A DNA stretch of 61,081 bases from Chryseobacterium formosum (GCF_026460885.1 NZ_JAOVZW010000025.1:1-61081), one strand, 5' to 3'; counted from the first letter of the stretch, positions 14,853 to 23,908 are shown. The notes: generated from the letters alone by a model not told the origin. A program made the numbers and translations.

Positions 14853-17348
14853 ATGGAAAAGTTAAAAAACTATATCTACGGCGAATGGGTCGAAGGAAAT
14901 GGAAACGGAATTCCTTTGTACAACGCTGTAACTGGAGAGCAAGTTGCTGTCTCGGATACTGAAGGTCTGAATTTTGAGCAGGCTCTTGATTACGGAAGAA
15001 CAGTAGGTTACAAAAACCTTTCATCCATGACGTTCTACGATCGTGGAGAAATGTTGAAAAAAGTAGCGCTTTACCTTTTAGAAAGAAAGAAAAAATATTA
15101 CGAATTATCATATAAAACAGGAGCAACACACGCAGATTCTTGGGTAGATATTGAAGGTGGTTTTGGTACTTTCTTCACCTATTCAGGTTTGGCAAAAAGA
15201 ATGCTTCCGAATACTCCTTTTTGGGTAGATGGTGAAACTCAGAAAATTTCTGCGAACGGAACTTTCTTGGGAGCTCATATTTTGACGCCGAGTGAAGGTG
15301 TTTCTGTGCAGATAAACGCTTATAACTTTCCTGTTTGGGGAATGTTGGAGAAATTATCTACTTCATTGTTGGCGGGTGTTCCATCCATTGTTAAGCCTTC
15401 TCCTTTTGGTTCTTATTTGACGAATGCAGTTTTTCAGGATATGATCGAAAGTGGAGTTCTTCCTGAAGGAGCGCTTCAATTGGTTTGTGGTGAACCGGGA
15501 AATATTCTGGATTACGTTCAGGATGGAGATTCTGTATTGTTCACAGGTTCTGCAACAACAGGTAGAAAATTAAAAGCTTTGCCTTCTGTTTCAGGAAATT
15601 CTGTTCGTTTCAATATGGAAGCAGATTCATTGAATTGTTCAATTCTTGGATTGGATGCAAAACCGGGCACTCCGGAATTTGATTTGTTCATTAAAGAAGT
15701 TCGTACAGAAATGACGACAAAGGCAGGTCAGAAATGTACAGCGATCAGAAGAATTATTGTTCCTGAAACCTTAATTGGAGATGTTCAAAATGCTTTGTCT
15801 AAAGCTTTAGATCAAACTAAAATAGGAAATCCGTTAAGCAGAGATACAAGAATGGGTTCTTTGGTTGGAAAACAACAATATGACGAAGTTCTTAGAAAAA
15901 TAAATATCTTAAAATCTGAAAACGAACTTGTTTACGATGGTAAGCATGAACTTGTAGATGCAGACTATGAAAATGGAGCATTTATGAGTCCTAAGTTATT
16001 CTTAAATGATTCTCCTTTCACTAAAAATATCTCTCACGATGTCGAAGCTTTTGGTCCGGTTTCTACATTAATGCCTTACAAAGATGCAGAAGAAGCTGCA
16101 GCGTTGGCAAAAAGAGGAAAAGGAAGTTTGGTAGGTTCAATTGTTTCTTACGATGAGAAATTCGTAGCAGAGACTTCTTGGAAAATGGCTTCTCAGCACG
16201 GTAGAATTTTCGTGTTAAACAGAGATAATGCAAAAGAAAGTACAGGTCACGGTTCTCCACTTCCGACTTTGATGCACGGAGGTCCTGGTAGAGCAGGAGG
16301 AGGCGAAGAAATGGGTGGATTGAATGGTCTTCATTTCTTCCTTCAAAAAACAGCAATTCAAGGTTCTCCGGATATTTTGACGGCGATTACGAAAGTATAT
16401 CAGCAGGGAGCAGAGAAAAAATATGCAGACAAACATCCTTTCCAGAAATATTTTGAGGAAGTTGAGGTGGGAGACTCTCTTGAAACAGCAGGAAGAACAG
16501 TAACTGACGCAGATATCGTGAATTTCTCTAATGTTTCCTGGGATCATTTCTACGCACATACGGATGCAACGAGCTTGACAGGAACTATTTTTGACAAAAC
16601 CGTGGCTCACGGATATTTTATCCTTTCTGCAGCAGCTGGATTGTTTGTTTCAGGTAAAAAAGGACCTGTTATTGCGAATTACGGATTAGAAAACTGTTCG
16701 TTCTTCAAACCTGTTTACGCAGGAGATACAATTACCGTTTATTTAACAGCAAAAGAAAAAATCAACAGAGGTGTAAAAGGAAGAAATATTCCTTCAGGCG
16801 TTGTAAAATGGTTAGTTGAAGTGGTGAATCAAAGAGATGAGGTAGTTTGTGTGGCAACCATTTTGACTTTGGTAGCTAAACATTCTCCTTTTATTGATTT
16901 TAAAATTCAGAACATTCAGAAAAAATTAAATGGTTTGACTGAAAAAACTCAACCTGTTTTTGGAGATTTTACTCCGCAATTGATGGTTGAGCATTTAGAA
17001 GAAGTCTTGAGAAATGGTTTTGGTGATTTGAAGCCGGAAGATTTCCCTGAGATTCCTGCAGATAAGTTAGAAAAGCTTCAAGATTGGTTGTACACTGATC
17101 AGAAAATTCGTCCAGGAGCAAAATATCCTTTATGGAAAGAAGGTGAAGTTCCTCAGAATAAAAATAAAAATCTGGATGCAGCTAAAACTCAGTTAATAGA
17201 AACACTAAAAGAGTTTACTGTTTATTTTAAAGAAAATCCTTTTGTGGAACATTACAATCCGAGATTCGGACATTTGAACAAAGAGATGATGGAATTGTTC
17301 CAAAGAAAGCATTTTACGCATCATTTTGAGCAGTTTGGATTGATTTAA
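14853..17348 (+). CDS. paaZ: PaaZ oxepin-CoA hydrolase/dehydrogenase with an extra C-terminal DinB-like domain
   Basis: This bifunctional enzyme opens the oxepin-CoA ring and oxidises the resulting semialdehyde. Residues 1-510 form an aldehyde dehydrogenase with catalytic Glu256 and Cys295 (GQKCTAIRR). Residues 530-680 form a MaoC-type hydratase with Asp564 and His569 in SWDHFYAH. E. coli PaaZ ends at about 681 aa; this protein is 831 aa. Residues 683-831 resemble the DinB-like/DUF1569 fold: QLMVEHLEEVL near the start and a histidine-rich end (His820, His823, His824, then FEQFGL). The fusion is in one clean frame. It ends the cluster, followed by a terminator. Confidence 0.93.
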   Translation: MEKLKNYIYGEWVEGNGNGIPLYNAVTGEQVAVSDTEGLNFEQALDYGRTVGYKNLSSMTFYDRGEMLKKVALYLLERKKKYYELSYKTGATHADSWVDIEGGFGTFFTYSGLAKRMLPNTPFWVDGETQKISANGTFLGAHILTPSEGVSVQINAYNFPVWGMLEKLSTSLLAGVPSIVKPSPFGSYLTNAVFQDMIESGVLPEGALQLVCGEPGNILDYVQDGDSVLFTGSATTGRKLKALPSVSGNSVRFNMEADSLNCSILGLDAKPGTPEFDLFIKEVRTEMTTKAGQKCTAIRRIIVPETLIGDVQNALSKALDQTKIGNPLSRDTRMGSLVGKQQYDEVLRKINILKSENELVYDGKHELVDADYENGAFMSPKLFLNDSPFTKNISHDVEAFGPVSTLMPYKDAEEAAALAKRGKGSLVGSIVSYDEKFVAETSWKMASQHGRIFVLNRDNAKESTGHGSPLPTLMHGGPGRAGGGEEMGGLNGLHFFLQKTAIQGSPDILTAITKVYQQGAEKKYADKHPFQKYFEEVEVGDSLETAGRTVTDADIVNFSNVSWDHFYAHTDATSLTGTIFDKTVAHGYFILSAAAGLFVSGKKGPVIANYGLENCSFFKPVYAGDTITVYLTAKEKINRGVKGRNIPSGVVKWLVEVVNQRDEVVCVATILTLVAKHSPFIDFKIQNIQKKLNGLTEKTQPVFGDFTPQLMVEHLEEVLRNGFGDLKPEDFPEIPADKLEKLQDWLYTDQKIRPGAKYPLWKEGEVPQNKNKNLDAAKTQLIETLKEFTVYFKENPFVEHYNPRFGHLNKEMMELFQRKHFTHHFEQFGLI

Positions 17349-17369
17349 TTCAATGTAACAATAAAAAAA

Positions 17370-17402
17370 ACAGTGTAACGATTTTGTTGCACTGTTTTTT
17401 TA
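17370..17402 (+). terminator. Terminator of the paa cluster
   Basis: ACAGTGTAAC (17370-17379) pairs with GTTGCACTGT (17386-17395), with one mismatch, followed by a run of T to 17402. Confidence 0.85.
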
Positions 17403-17489
17403 TAATCTTTTGTTAAACTCCTTTTTGCATTTCACATCCTAATTTTTATTCCTTAATTTCAAACTTAAAATCAATTCAAAATATTTATC

Positions 17490-18224
17490 ATGGAAAAAAA
17501 TTGGCAACAGAAATATGTAGAGGTAAAAGATATTCTTATTTGTCCGACAGATTTGGAATCATATTTTATTTCTGAAGAAATCGCTGGAGAGAAAATGGAA
17601 GTTATGGAAATTGGGAATGTTTCTCTTCCTTCAGGAAAAGTGGTGGTAAGAGATCCGCTGGTTTATCTGAATGCAAACCAATCTCCTTACTTTGTTCAGG
17701 CTCCGAAAGGAAATTTCCCTGTGACAATTGCTGTTGTGAAATCCGAAGATTGGGGCGACCGATATGCCGTTGTAAAAGTTGAATTTACCAAAGAAAAACC
17801 TCTTGTTTACAGAGAAGCTTTAGTGGGAATTGAAGAATTGGAAGGCGTAACCGAAGACGATTTCTTTGGTTTTGGAGTAGATGCCGGTTTGGGTTGCATT
17901 ACCGATGCAGAAGTTCTTCCTTTCGTAGATAAATTTGTGGATGAAGCCGATGTTGATAATCTTTACGATGATTATTTTGCTGAAATTTTTGCACAAAGTT
18001 ATAAAGATAATCCAAACAACCAGAGAGATGCAGGAGATTGGATCAATTGGAAAGTGCCAAACACAACTTATCAGATTCCGATGTTTGCCAGTGGTTTTGG
18101 TGATGGGGAATATCCTGTATATTTTGGATATGATGCTAATGAGAATATTTGTGGTTTATATATTCAGTTTATTGATATTGAATTGGCTCTAAGTGAAGAA
18201 GGTGACGAAGAAGATGCAGAATAA
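17490..18224 (+). CDS. DUF4241 family protein
   Basis: This 244-aa cytosolic protein has the DUF4241 signature: VVVRDPLVY early, then FFGFGVDAGLGCITD in the centre. It is very acidic at the C-terminus. The family is widespread but its role is unknown; members are often next to toxin-immunity or stress genes. The next gene begins 3 nt after its stop, so the two are likely one transcript. Confidence 0.8.
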   Translation: MEKNWQQKYVEVKDILICPTDLESYFISEEIAGEKMEVMEIGNVSLPSGKVVVRDPLVYLNANQSPYFVQAPKGNFPVTIAVVKSEDWGDRYAVVKVEFTKEKPLVYREALVGIEELEGVTEDDFFGFGVDAGLGCITDAEVLPFVDKFVDEADVDNLYDDYFAEIFAQSYKDNPNNQRDAGDWINWKVPNTTYQIPMFASGFGDGEYPVYFGYDANENICGLYIQFIDIELALSEEGDEEDAE

Positions 18225-18227
18225 TAT

Positions 18228-18740
18228 ATGAATAAAACTTTCGCCGACCAAGTTGTTGCATTCAATCAAAATTTAAAATATGACGGAAATCTTCCCAGTG
18301 ATTTCCAGGTTTTAAATCCATATTTAGACAATCCTGAAACGATGATTGTCATGGAAAAGTTTTATCATAAATATTATAATGATTCAAATCAGCGCAAATT
18401 TTTAATTGGAATTAATCCAAGCCGTCACGGAGCAGGAATTACGGGAGTTCCTTTTACCGATACAAAACGTCTCGAAAGCATTTGTGGAATTAAAATGGAA
18501 TCTGCTTACACTCATGAAATTTCCTCTGTTTTCATTTACGATATGATTGCAAACTATGGCGGTGCAGAAGAATTTATTTTAGGCAAAAAGAATGCGGAAT
18601 TTATTTCAAAAATAAATCAGGAAGTCAATCTTTTTGAAAAAATGACAGTTTTAGAACATCCAAGATACATTCAGCAATATAAATCCAAAGAAAAAGATTT
18701 GTATATTGATAAGTACATATTAGCGTTGAAAAACAAATAA
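18228..18740 (+). CDS. SMUG2-like (DUF4918) DNA glycosylase family protein, apparently internally deleted
   Basis: The N-terminal 115 residues match SMUG2-like uracil-DNA-glycosylase-family proteins (VLNPYLDN, GINPSRHGAGITGVPFTD, HEISSVF). The last 55 residues also match (LGKKNAEFISKINQE, TVLEHPRYIQQYK). The middle, where relatives of about 230 aa carry some 55-60 further residues after the YGG motif, is missing: YGGAEEF runs straight into ILGKKN near 18580-18590. The reading frame is kept. An inactive or altered protein is likely. The expected length comes from my knowledge of the family. Confidence 0.7.
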   Translation: MNKTFADQVVAFNQNLKYDGNLPSDFQVLNPYLDNPETMIVMEKFYHKYYNDSNQRKFLIGINPSRHGAGITGVPFTDTKRLESICGIKMESAYTHEISSVFIYDMIANYGGAEEFILGKKNAEFISKINQEVNLFEKMTVLEHPRYIQQYKSKEKDLYIDKYILALKNK

Positions 18741-18767
18741 TTTTCATTTAAATAAACCTAAAATATT

Positions 18768-19532
18768 ATGCCTTGGAATCCTGAAGTCTACAATCAATTT
18801 AAAAACATCTGTTATCAACCATTTTTTGATTTAATTGAAAATATTTCATCTGATGGCTTAAAAAAAGCAATCGACATTGGTTGTGGAACGGGCGAACAAA
18901 CTCATATTTTGTCAGAAAAATTTACAGATACCAATTTTTTAGGAATTGATTCTTCAGTAGAAATGCTTGATAAATCTTCTGGTTTTGAAAATGAAAGACT
19001 GAGTTTTAAGCAAAAAACAATTGAAGAATTGTATGATTCAGATGAAAAATGGGATTTGATATTCAGCAATGCTGCTTTACAATGGTAAGATAATCATGAG
19101 GAATTATTCCCAAAACTGCTTTCATTGCTAAGTGAAAATTGTCAGTTTGCAGTACAAATGCCGGTTCAGTCTGAAAATATTCTCAATCAGATTTTATTTC
19201 AGCTGGCTTCGGAAGAACCATACAAAACTCAGCTTCAAAGTTGGAACAGAGTTTCTCCGGTTTTAAGTTTGGATGAGTATGCGAAAATGATGTTTGATGC
19301 AGGTTTAAAAGATTTAAATATCTCTATGAAAGTTTATCCGATTATTGCCGATGATGCTGAAAAATTATTTCAGTTTATCTCTGGTTCGGCTTTGATTCCA
19401 TATTTGGAAATATTGGATGAAGATAATCAGGAGAAATTTATAACTGAATATAAAAAAAGAATTGAAGAGAAATTTGGAAAGTTTCCTACTATTTATGCTT
19501 TCAAAAGGATTTTGATGTACGGAAGGAAATAG
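18768..19532 (+). pseudogene. Trans-aconitate methyltransferase-like gene with an in-frame stop
   Basis: Both halves are in the same frame. Codons up to 19085 encode a class I SAM methyltransferase (AIDIGCGTGEQT is the SAM loop; NAALQW is the Tam-family motif IV). TAA at 19086-19088 follows directly, where relatives have NAALQW-x-DHE. The frame then runs on as DNHEELFPKL to IYAFKRILMYGRK at 19532. A single base change (for example TCA to TAA) explains it. Intact length would be 254 aa. Restart at the ATG-less downstream half is unlikely. Confidence 0.8.
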
Positions 19533-19552
19533 TTTAAACTTTCTTTAAAAAT

Positions 19553-19580
19553 AAATTCCCCTTTGTTGGGGAATTTTCAT
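19553..19580 (+). terminator. Terminator
   Basis: AAATTCCCC (19553-19561) pairs with GGGGAATTT (19568-19576) around TTTGTT, followed by T-rich sequence. The rest of 19581-19779 is AT-rich and holds no gene, but includes the motif GTATTTATACGG at 19724-19735, which is also found at 31502-31513. Confidence 0.7.
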
Positions 19581-19779
19581 TTATGCCTAGAATCGTTTTT
19601 TGAAAACATTTAGTGTTTAATAAAAGTTTTCATGGGAATTAGCTTAATACTTCTTTTATCTGTCACAAAATAACAGATTTTTGGTAGAACATAACAGAGT
19701 ATAAATACCCAATATTCATATCTGTATTTATACGGATTGAGATTTTAGTATAGATTTTTTTTGCATTAAATTTTTTAAC

Positions 19780-19793
19780 CGAACAATTGTTAG
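19780..19793 (+). promoter_or_regulatory. Second predicted paa operator
   Basis: CGAACAATTGTTAG fits CNAACANNTGTTNG, the same pattern as the paaK operator at 3066-3079. It is followed by TATTTTTG (19794-19801), a possible -7 element, and lies 31 nt upstream of the enoyl-CoA hydratase start. It suggests that the gene belongs to the paa regulon. Confidence 0.55.
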
Positions 19794-19824
19794 TATTTTT
19801 GTTTAAATCAATATCAGACAACTA

Positions 19825-20589
19825 ATGAGCGATTTCGTAACATCAGAAATTAAAAATAATATTGCCGAAATAACTTTCGGAACTGCAAAAAGTAACGCTC
19901 TTCCGGGAGCAATTCTTGAAAAATTGGCTCAGACTATTCTTGAAGAAGGAGCAAAAAGCGAAGTAAAAGCGATTCTTGTAAAAAGTGAAGGTGAAAAAGC
20001 TTTCTGTGCAGGAGCAAGTTTTGATGAACTTTTAGCTATTGAAGAATTGGAAGCATCCACAAAATTTTTCGGAGGTTTTGCTAAAGTTTTAAATGCAATG
20101 AGAAATTGCGGTAAAATTGTTGTTGTAAGAGTTCAGGGAAAAACAACCGGTGGTGGAGTTGGTTTGGCTTGTGGAGCAGATTATTGTTTTGCAACTAAAG
20201 ATTCTGCTTTAGCTTTAACGGAAATTAATTTAGGAATCGGTCCGTTTGTAATTGGTCCTTATGTAGAACGAAAAATTGGGAAATCTCAGTTTTCAGCAAT
20301 GGCAATTGATGCAGATTTCAGATCAGCAGAATGGGCAGAACAGCACAATATTTATCATTCGGTTTCAGAAACCGTTGCAGAAATGGATTCTAAATTGGAG
20401 AAATTTATGATAACTCTTTCTTCAAGAAGCGAAGACGCTTTAGCTTTAATTAAAAAAGTTTCTTGGGAAGGAACAGAGCATTTTAACGAATTAATGCCTG
20501 CAAGAATTCACATGAGTGCAAGTTTGATTTTGGAAGATTCTGCAAAGAAAAATATAGAAGCAATTAAAGAAAGATTAAGAGCTAAATAA
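19825..20589 (+). CDS. Enoyl-CoA hydratase, candidate 2,3-dehydroadipyl-CoA hydratase (PaaF role)
   Basis: This 254-aa crotonase-fold protein has the oxyanion loops CAGASFDEL and GGGVGLACGAD and a glutamate in ALTEINLGIGP where hydratases keep a catalytic Glu. The paa cluster upstream has PaaG but no PaaF. This gene stands alone 2.5 kb beyond paaZ, behind a palindrome matching the paaK operator. I therefore infer the PaaF step (hydration of 2,3-dehydroadipyl-CoA). The sequence itself is divergent from classical PaaF, and another hydratase role, such as in amino-acid degradation, is possible. Confidence 0.65.
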   Translation: MSDFVTSEIKNNIAEITFGTAKSNALPGAILEKLAQTILEEGAKSEVKAILVKSEGEKAFCAGASFDELLAIEELEASTKFFGGFAKVLNAMRNCGKIVVVRVQGKTTGGGVGLACGADYCFATKDSALALTEINLGIGPFVIGPYVERKIGKSQFSAMAIDADFRSAEWAEQHNIYHSVSETVAEMDSKLEKFMITLSSRSEDALALIKKVSWEGTEHFNELMPARIHMSASLILEDSAKKNIEAIKERLRAK

Positions 20590-20622
20590 GCTAACTCAAT
20601 TTAATTTATCGAAAAAAACATG

Positions 20623-20652
20623 AAAACACCCTTTTTAAAAAGGGTGTTTTTC
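20623..20652 (+). terminator. Terminator
   Basis: A perfect 14-bp stem (20623-20636 with 20637-20650, centre CCCTTTTT/AAAAAGGG) ends in a T-run. Confidence 0.85.
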
Positions 20653-20716
20653 CTTTAAAATATGGCTTTCTTCGGATGTAGTTTTGTAATCAAATAATTT
20701 ATAAAACCTAAATATT

Positions 20717-21454
20717 ATGAAAGCAAGATTTTTTTTAGCACTATTTTCTGTTGCAACTTTAGCTTTAAGCTGTAGTAACAATGACGATGATGAACAAATT
20801 GCCCCACAACCAGAAGCGTTTACTTATAGCGCTGTGACAGGGATGAGTACAGGAACTACTTCTGTCGCAGGAACTGCTGTACCTGCAGGATATACTTGGA
20901 GTGAAGTAAAAGCGCCTCAAAGTACTTGGGGACTTAACGGAACGATTACTGACCGTATGCTCGCAGACGATTTTCAGGTACCTTCAGGTGAAAAATGGAA
21001 TATACAGAACTTCTATTTCTATGCCTATCAAACAGGTTTTTCAGGAACTACATTTCCGGTAAGTGAATTTTATTTTGAAATATATTCTTCTGACCCTTCA
21101 ATTGCGGGTGCCGTGAAGGTGTATGGAGATATGACTACCAATCGATATGGGTCTGCAGAAGAAACCAAATGGTACAGAATATTGCAGGGACAACCGGATA
21201 ATACGACCAGAAAAATTTATAAAATGAAAATAAATGCACCCGATCTTAATTTGTCTTCAGGTACTTATTGGATAAAATGGGGGTCAAAAACTTCTACAGG
21301 AACTCATTTCTATCCTCAGTTTCCTCATGATGCAGCCAAAATAAATAATGCACAGCAGTTTGTAGTTTCCAATTCCACATGGGTAAACTTGGATGATGGC
21401 GGACAAAGAGTAAGTATGCCATTTGAAATTTCAGGAACTAAACTTAAAAACTAA
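20717..21454 (+). CDS. Lipoprotein of unknown function
   Basis: The 245-aa protein has a lipoprotein signal peptide with the lipobox LALSC (Cys19), then SNNDDDEQ, an acidic stretch of the kind that follows the acylated Cys in surface-exposed Flavobacteriia lipoproteins. The remainder is Ser/Thr/Gly/aromatic-rich and predicted beta-rich (TLRADDFQVPSG-like ADDFQVPSGEKWNIQNF, then NLSSGTYWIKWGS), similar to carbohydrate- or matrix-binding jelly-roll domains. Function unknown. Monocistronic, between two terminators. Confidence 0.75.
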   Translation: MKARFFLALFSVATLALSCSNNDDDEQIAPQPEAFTYSAVTGMSTGTTSVAGTAVPAGYTWSEVKAPQSTWGLNGTITDRMLADDFQVPSGEKWNIQNFYFYAYQTGFSGTTFPVSEFYFEIYSSDPSIAGAVKVYGDMTTNRYGSAEETKWYRILQGQPDNTTRKIYKMKINAPDLNLSSGTYWIKWGSKTSTGTHFYPQFPHDAAKINNAQQFVVSNSTWVNLDDGGQRVSMPFEISGTKLKN

Positions 21455-21477
21455 AAATAATTAAAACCAAATCACAA

Positions 21478-21512
21478 AAAACCATTCTGAAGTTCAGAAT
21501 GGTTTTATTTTT
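21478..21512 (+). terminator. Terminator
   Basis: ACCATTCTGA and TCAGAATGGT pair around AGT, followed by TTTTATTTTTT. It lies between convergent genes and may serve both. Confidence 0.8.
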
Positions 21513-21550
21513 TAGAGAATTGTTTTCAAAAAATTAGATTTAATCAACTG

Positions 21551-22033
21551 CTAAACTATTTTATATTCTGATTTTAGCAAAGAATATAAAACTGAATCTT
21601 CGAAAACTCCATCAACCAAATAATGTCCACGAAGATTTCCTTCTCTGGTAAAGCCAAAATGATGTAGCAGCTTTTTTGAAGGCGTATTATTTTCGTCAAT
21701 TAAAGCTTCAATTCTGTTCAAATCCAGTTCCTGAAAACCATACTCAATCACTTTTTGGAGAGCTTCTTTCATGAATCCTTTATTTTTAAACTCATCAGAA
21801 TTTAAAGCATAACCCACTTCTGCACGATGATGTTGCGGATTCCAGGAGTGAAATCCACAATTTCCGATAATGGCGTTGCTTTCTTTTTCCACAATTTGAA
21901 AATTCAGCATCTTTTGATTGTAAGATTCATAACCTTTTTGATGGATTTTTTTCTGACGGATAAACTCCTCATCAGTAACACCTAATATTGTCTTGATTTC
22001 GTCATCGTTATTCAACTCAAAAATTTCGTTCAT
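21551..22033 (-). CDS. GNAT N-acetyltransferase, RimJ/RimL type
   Basis: This 160-aa acetyltransferase has the GNAT acetyl-CoA site around VGYALNSDEFKNKGFMKEAL and the typical C-terminal block RIEALIDENNTPSKKLLHHFGF followed by REGNLRGHYLVDGVFEDSVLYSLL. These are characteristic of the RimJ/YdaF/SpeG-like group, which acetylates protein N-termini or small amines. The substrate is not evident. Convergent with the lipoprotein gene at 20717. Confidence 0.88.
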   Translation of the reverse strand: MNEIFELNNDDEIKTILGVTDEEFIRQKKIHQKGYESYNQKMLNFQIVEKESNAIIGNCGFHSWNPQHHRAEVGYALNSDEFKNKGFMKEALQKVIEYGFQELDLNRIEALIDENNTPSKKLLHHFGFTREGNLRGHYLVDGVFEDSVLYSLLKSEYKIV

Positions 22034-22206
22034 TATTTGTGAGTCAAGTTTTTTTAATTAATAAACGTTCTGTTTGTATCGTTTCAAATGTCATTTTCGT
22101 TCTTCTAAATAATTATTTTCTTACTGATTATGCAAATTTAGCAGATATAAAACAGTAAAATGAAATCTGCTTAATCCTAAAAATTTGTATGAGCTTCATT
22201 AGTATT

Positions 22207-23808
22207 CTAACTTTTCAATAAATTAATGGAAACCGTTGCAAGTTCAGAATTCGGGAATTTCCTGAATAAATCTTTGTCGGTTTTCAAACCCGCTTCAAGG
22301 CAAATCTTTTTAAAAACATCGACTTCTAAAATATATTGATCTGAAAAACCATGCGTTGCTTCATAAGCTGTTGCCGGAGTTTTTCCTAAATTTTTAGCCG
22401 TAAGTTTTGAGTCTAAAGCATGAAGTTCAATAATTAGAAGTCCATTTTTTCGAATGTAAGGTAACCAAAGTTCAAGATGTTCTTTCAAACTTTCTTCTAC
22501 AAGATTATTTTGAAGTCTTTTTCCACGATAAGCAAATGCTCCTGTTGAAGTACTAGTTCTTTCGGGATGATTGTTTTCAGGAGCTTTCCAAACTCGGTTG
22601 TGATCGAGAAAAGTTCTGATATTTAACAAATCTGAGAGATCAATTTCATAGTTTTCTTTTAAATCTTCCGCCAATTGCTTAGGATTTCCAATGTCGCCCC
22701 AAATTACTTTTGCCCAAATATCGTTGTTGATGAGGTTAGCTCGTGTAACTTTCAAGGCAGCTTGGTTATAATCTGCACCGACTAAGAAAAGAGGATGTTC
22801 TTCAAGCATTTTTCCACGGAGTGTATGTCTTTCGATGGTTTCAAAAATGTGTTGGATAAAAGCGCCGTTTCCGCATCCCATATCAAGAACTCCTTTTGGT
22901 TGTAAATGGATTGGCTGATTAAAAATCTCAATAATAAAATCATTGGCAACCTTGAAATAATTTGCATGAGAACCGCCACTTCCCCAAACATTCATTGCAC
23001 GATCAACGTGAATTTCGTCTTCTCCTTCCGCAATTTCTCTGATTTTTGAGGCATTTCCAAATAAAAGATCATCCATTTTATTCAGTAAGGGAAGATAAGA
23101 AACGGTAACGCCATACGAAGCTGCTCTTTTTGCAAAATAAATTCCTGTTTCGGTAAATTTATAATTGTCATTCGATTTTTTGAACCAACCTAAATGGGTC
23201 ATAAAATCTAAAATAACTTCGAAATTCTCTGAGTTTTTATGAAATTCTGCTGCTTGAAAAGATGTTTCCATAAAATATTTGTGAAACATTCCTGTCATTC
23301 CGAGATAAACAATGATCGGTCCGATAACACAACCTTCGATGTGTTTTAAAATTTGGATCTGAACATCTTTTTCTTCGTCAGAATCAGAAAGCTGGATTCC
23401 AAAATTATTTTTAACGGAATCACTGAGTTGCTTAAATTCTTTGATAAAATTAGCTTCGTTGATTTGATTCTTAATATTGGTAGAAAGTTTTAAAAAAGGA
23501 ATAACTTTTAGATAGAGCAGACTGTATTTCTGAAGAAATTGTGCTTTCCCATTCACTGAAATCGTGATAGTATCATTTTCATTATCTACTTCATAGTTGA
23601 GAAAATCCTGTGATGCTAATGCACGAATTGCTACATTGAGATAGCCTTCATTCGCTTTAAAATTTTCTGATAGCTCATTTAAATATATATATTCTCTTTG
23701 TATGATGAATGAAATAATTTCATTTTTCACGAGAGAAGTGACAATTGGCGCAGTGACAACGCCATCCAAATGTCTGAAAATTTCTGAGCGCAGAATCTCT
23801 TTATCCAT
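22207..23808 (-). CDS. Class I SAM methyltransferase with duplicated winged-helix-like N-terminus
   Basis: The 533-aa protein has a SAM-binding loop VLDMGCGNGAFIQ near residue 310. Ahead of it are two similar segments: IFRHLDGVVTAPIVTSLVKN at about 9-28 and ILKHIEGCVIGPIIVYLGMT at about 152-171. Each is followed by a winged-helix-like region of the kind used for dimerisation by O-methyltransferases. After the SAM fold come LNIRTFLDHNRVW and GLLIIELHAL. The layout is reminiscent of methyltransferase domains in polyketide loading modules (AprA-like), but no PKS gene is near. Substrate unknown. Confidence 0.75.
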   Translation of the reverse strand: MDKEILRSEIFRHLDGVVTAPIVTSLVKNEIISFIIQREYIYLNELSENFKANEGYLNVAIRALASQDFLNYEVDNENDTITISVNGKAQFLQKYSLLYLKVIPFLKLSTNIKNQINEANFIKEFKQLSDSVKNNFGIQLSDSDEEKDVQIQILKHIEGCVIGPIIVYLGMTGMFHKYFMETSFQAAEFHKNSENFEVILDFMTHLGWFKKSNDNYKFTETGIYFAKRAASYGVTVSYLPLLNKMDDLLFGNASKIREIAEGEDEIHVDRAMNVWGSGGSHANYFKVANDFIIEIFNQPIHLQPKGVLDMGCGNGAFIQHIFETIERHTLRGKMLEEHPLFLVGADYNQAALKVTRANLINNDIWAKVIWGDIGNPKQLAEDLKENYEIDLSDLLNIRTFLDHNRVWKAPENNHPERTSTSTGAFAYRGKRLQNNLVEESLKEHLELWLPYIRKNGLLIIELHALDSKLTAKNLGKTPATAYEATHGFSDQYILEVDVFKKICLEAGLKTDKDLFRKFPNSELATVSINLLKS

Positions 23809-23860
23809 AACTATGTTTTTTCTAAAGTTAACAATTTGAACAAATAGTTTGAAAAAAGTT

Positions 23861-23900
23861 TTGACATTTAAAAATTAAATATAACTTTGTAATTCAAAGT
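23861..23900 (+). promoter_or_regulatory. Promoter-operator A
   Basis: TTG (23861-23863), 18 nt, then TAACTTTG (23882-23889): a textbook promoter. The -7 element overlaps the palindrome ACTTTG-N5-CAAAGT (23884-23900), followed by NCTTT. The same -7/palindrome combination recurs at 25357-25380. The likely binder is the winged-helix protein encoded at 25045. Confidence 0.7.
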
Positions 23901-23908
23901 TCTTTTAT

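Noticed and set aside
16063..16610. Long minus-strand reading frames inside paaZ
   Set aside because: They are shadows of a clear enzyme gene, with no motif and no promoter.
3088..17348. Recent horizontal transfer of the paa cluster
   Set aside because: Codon use and base composition of the paa genes match the housekeeping genes; only the two orphan inserts look different.
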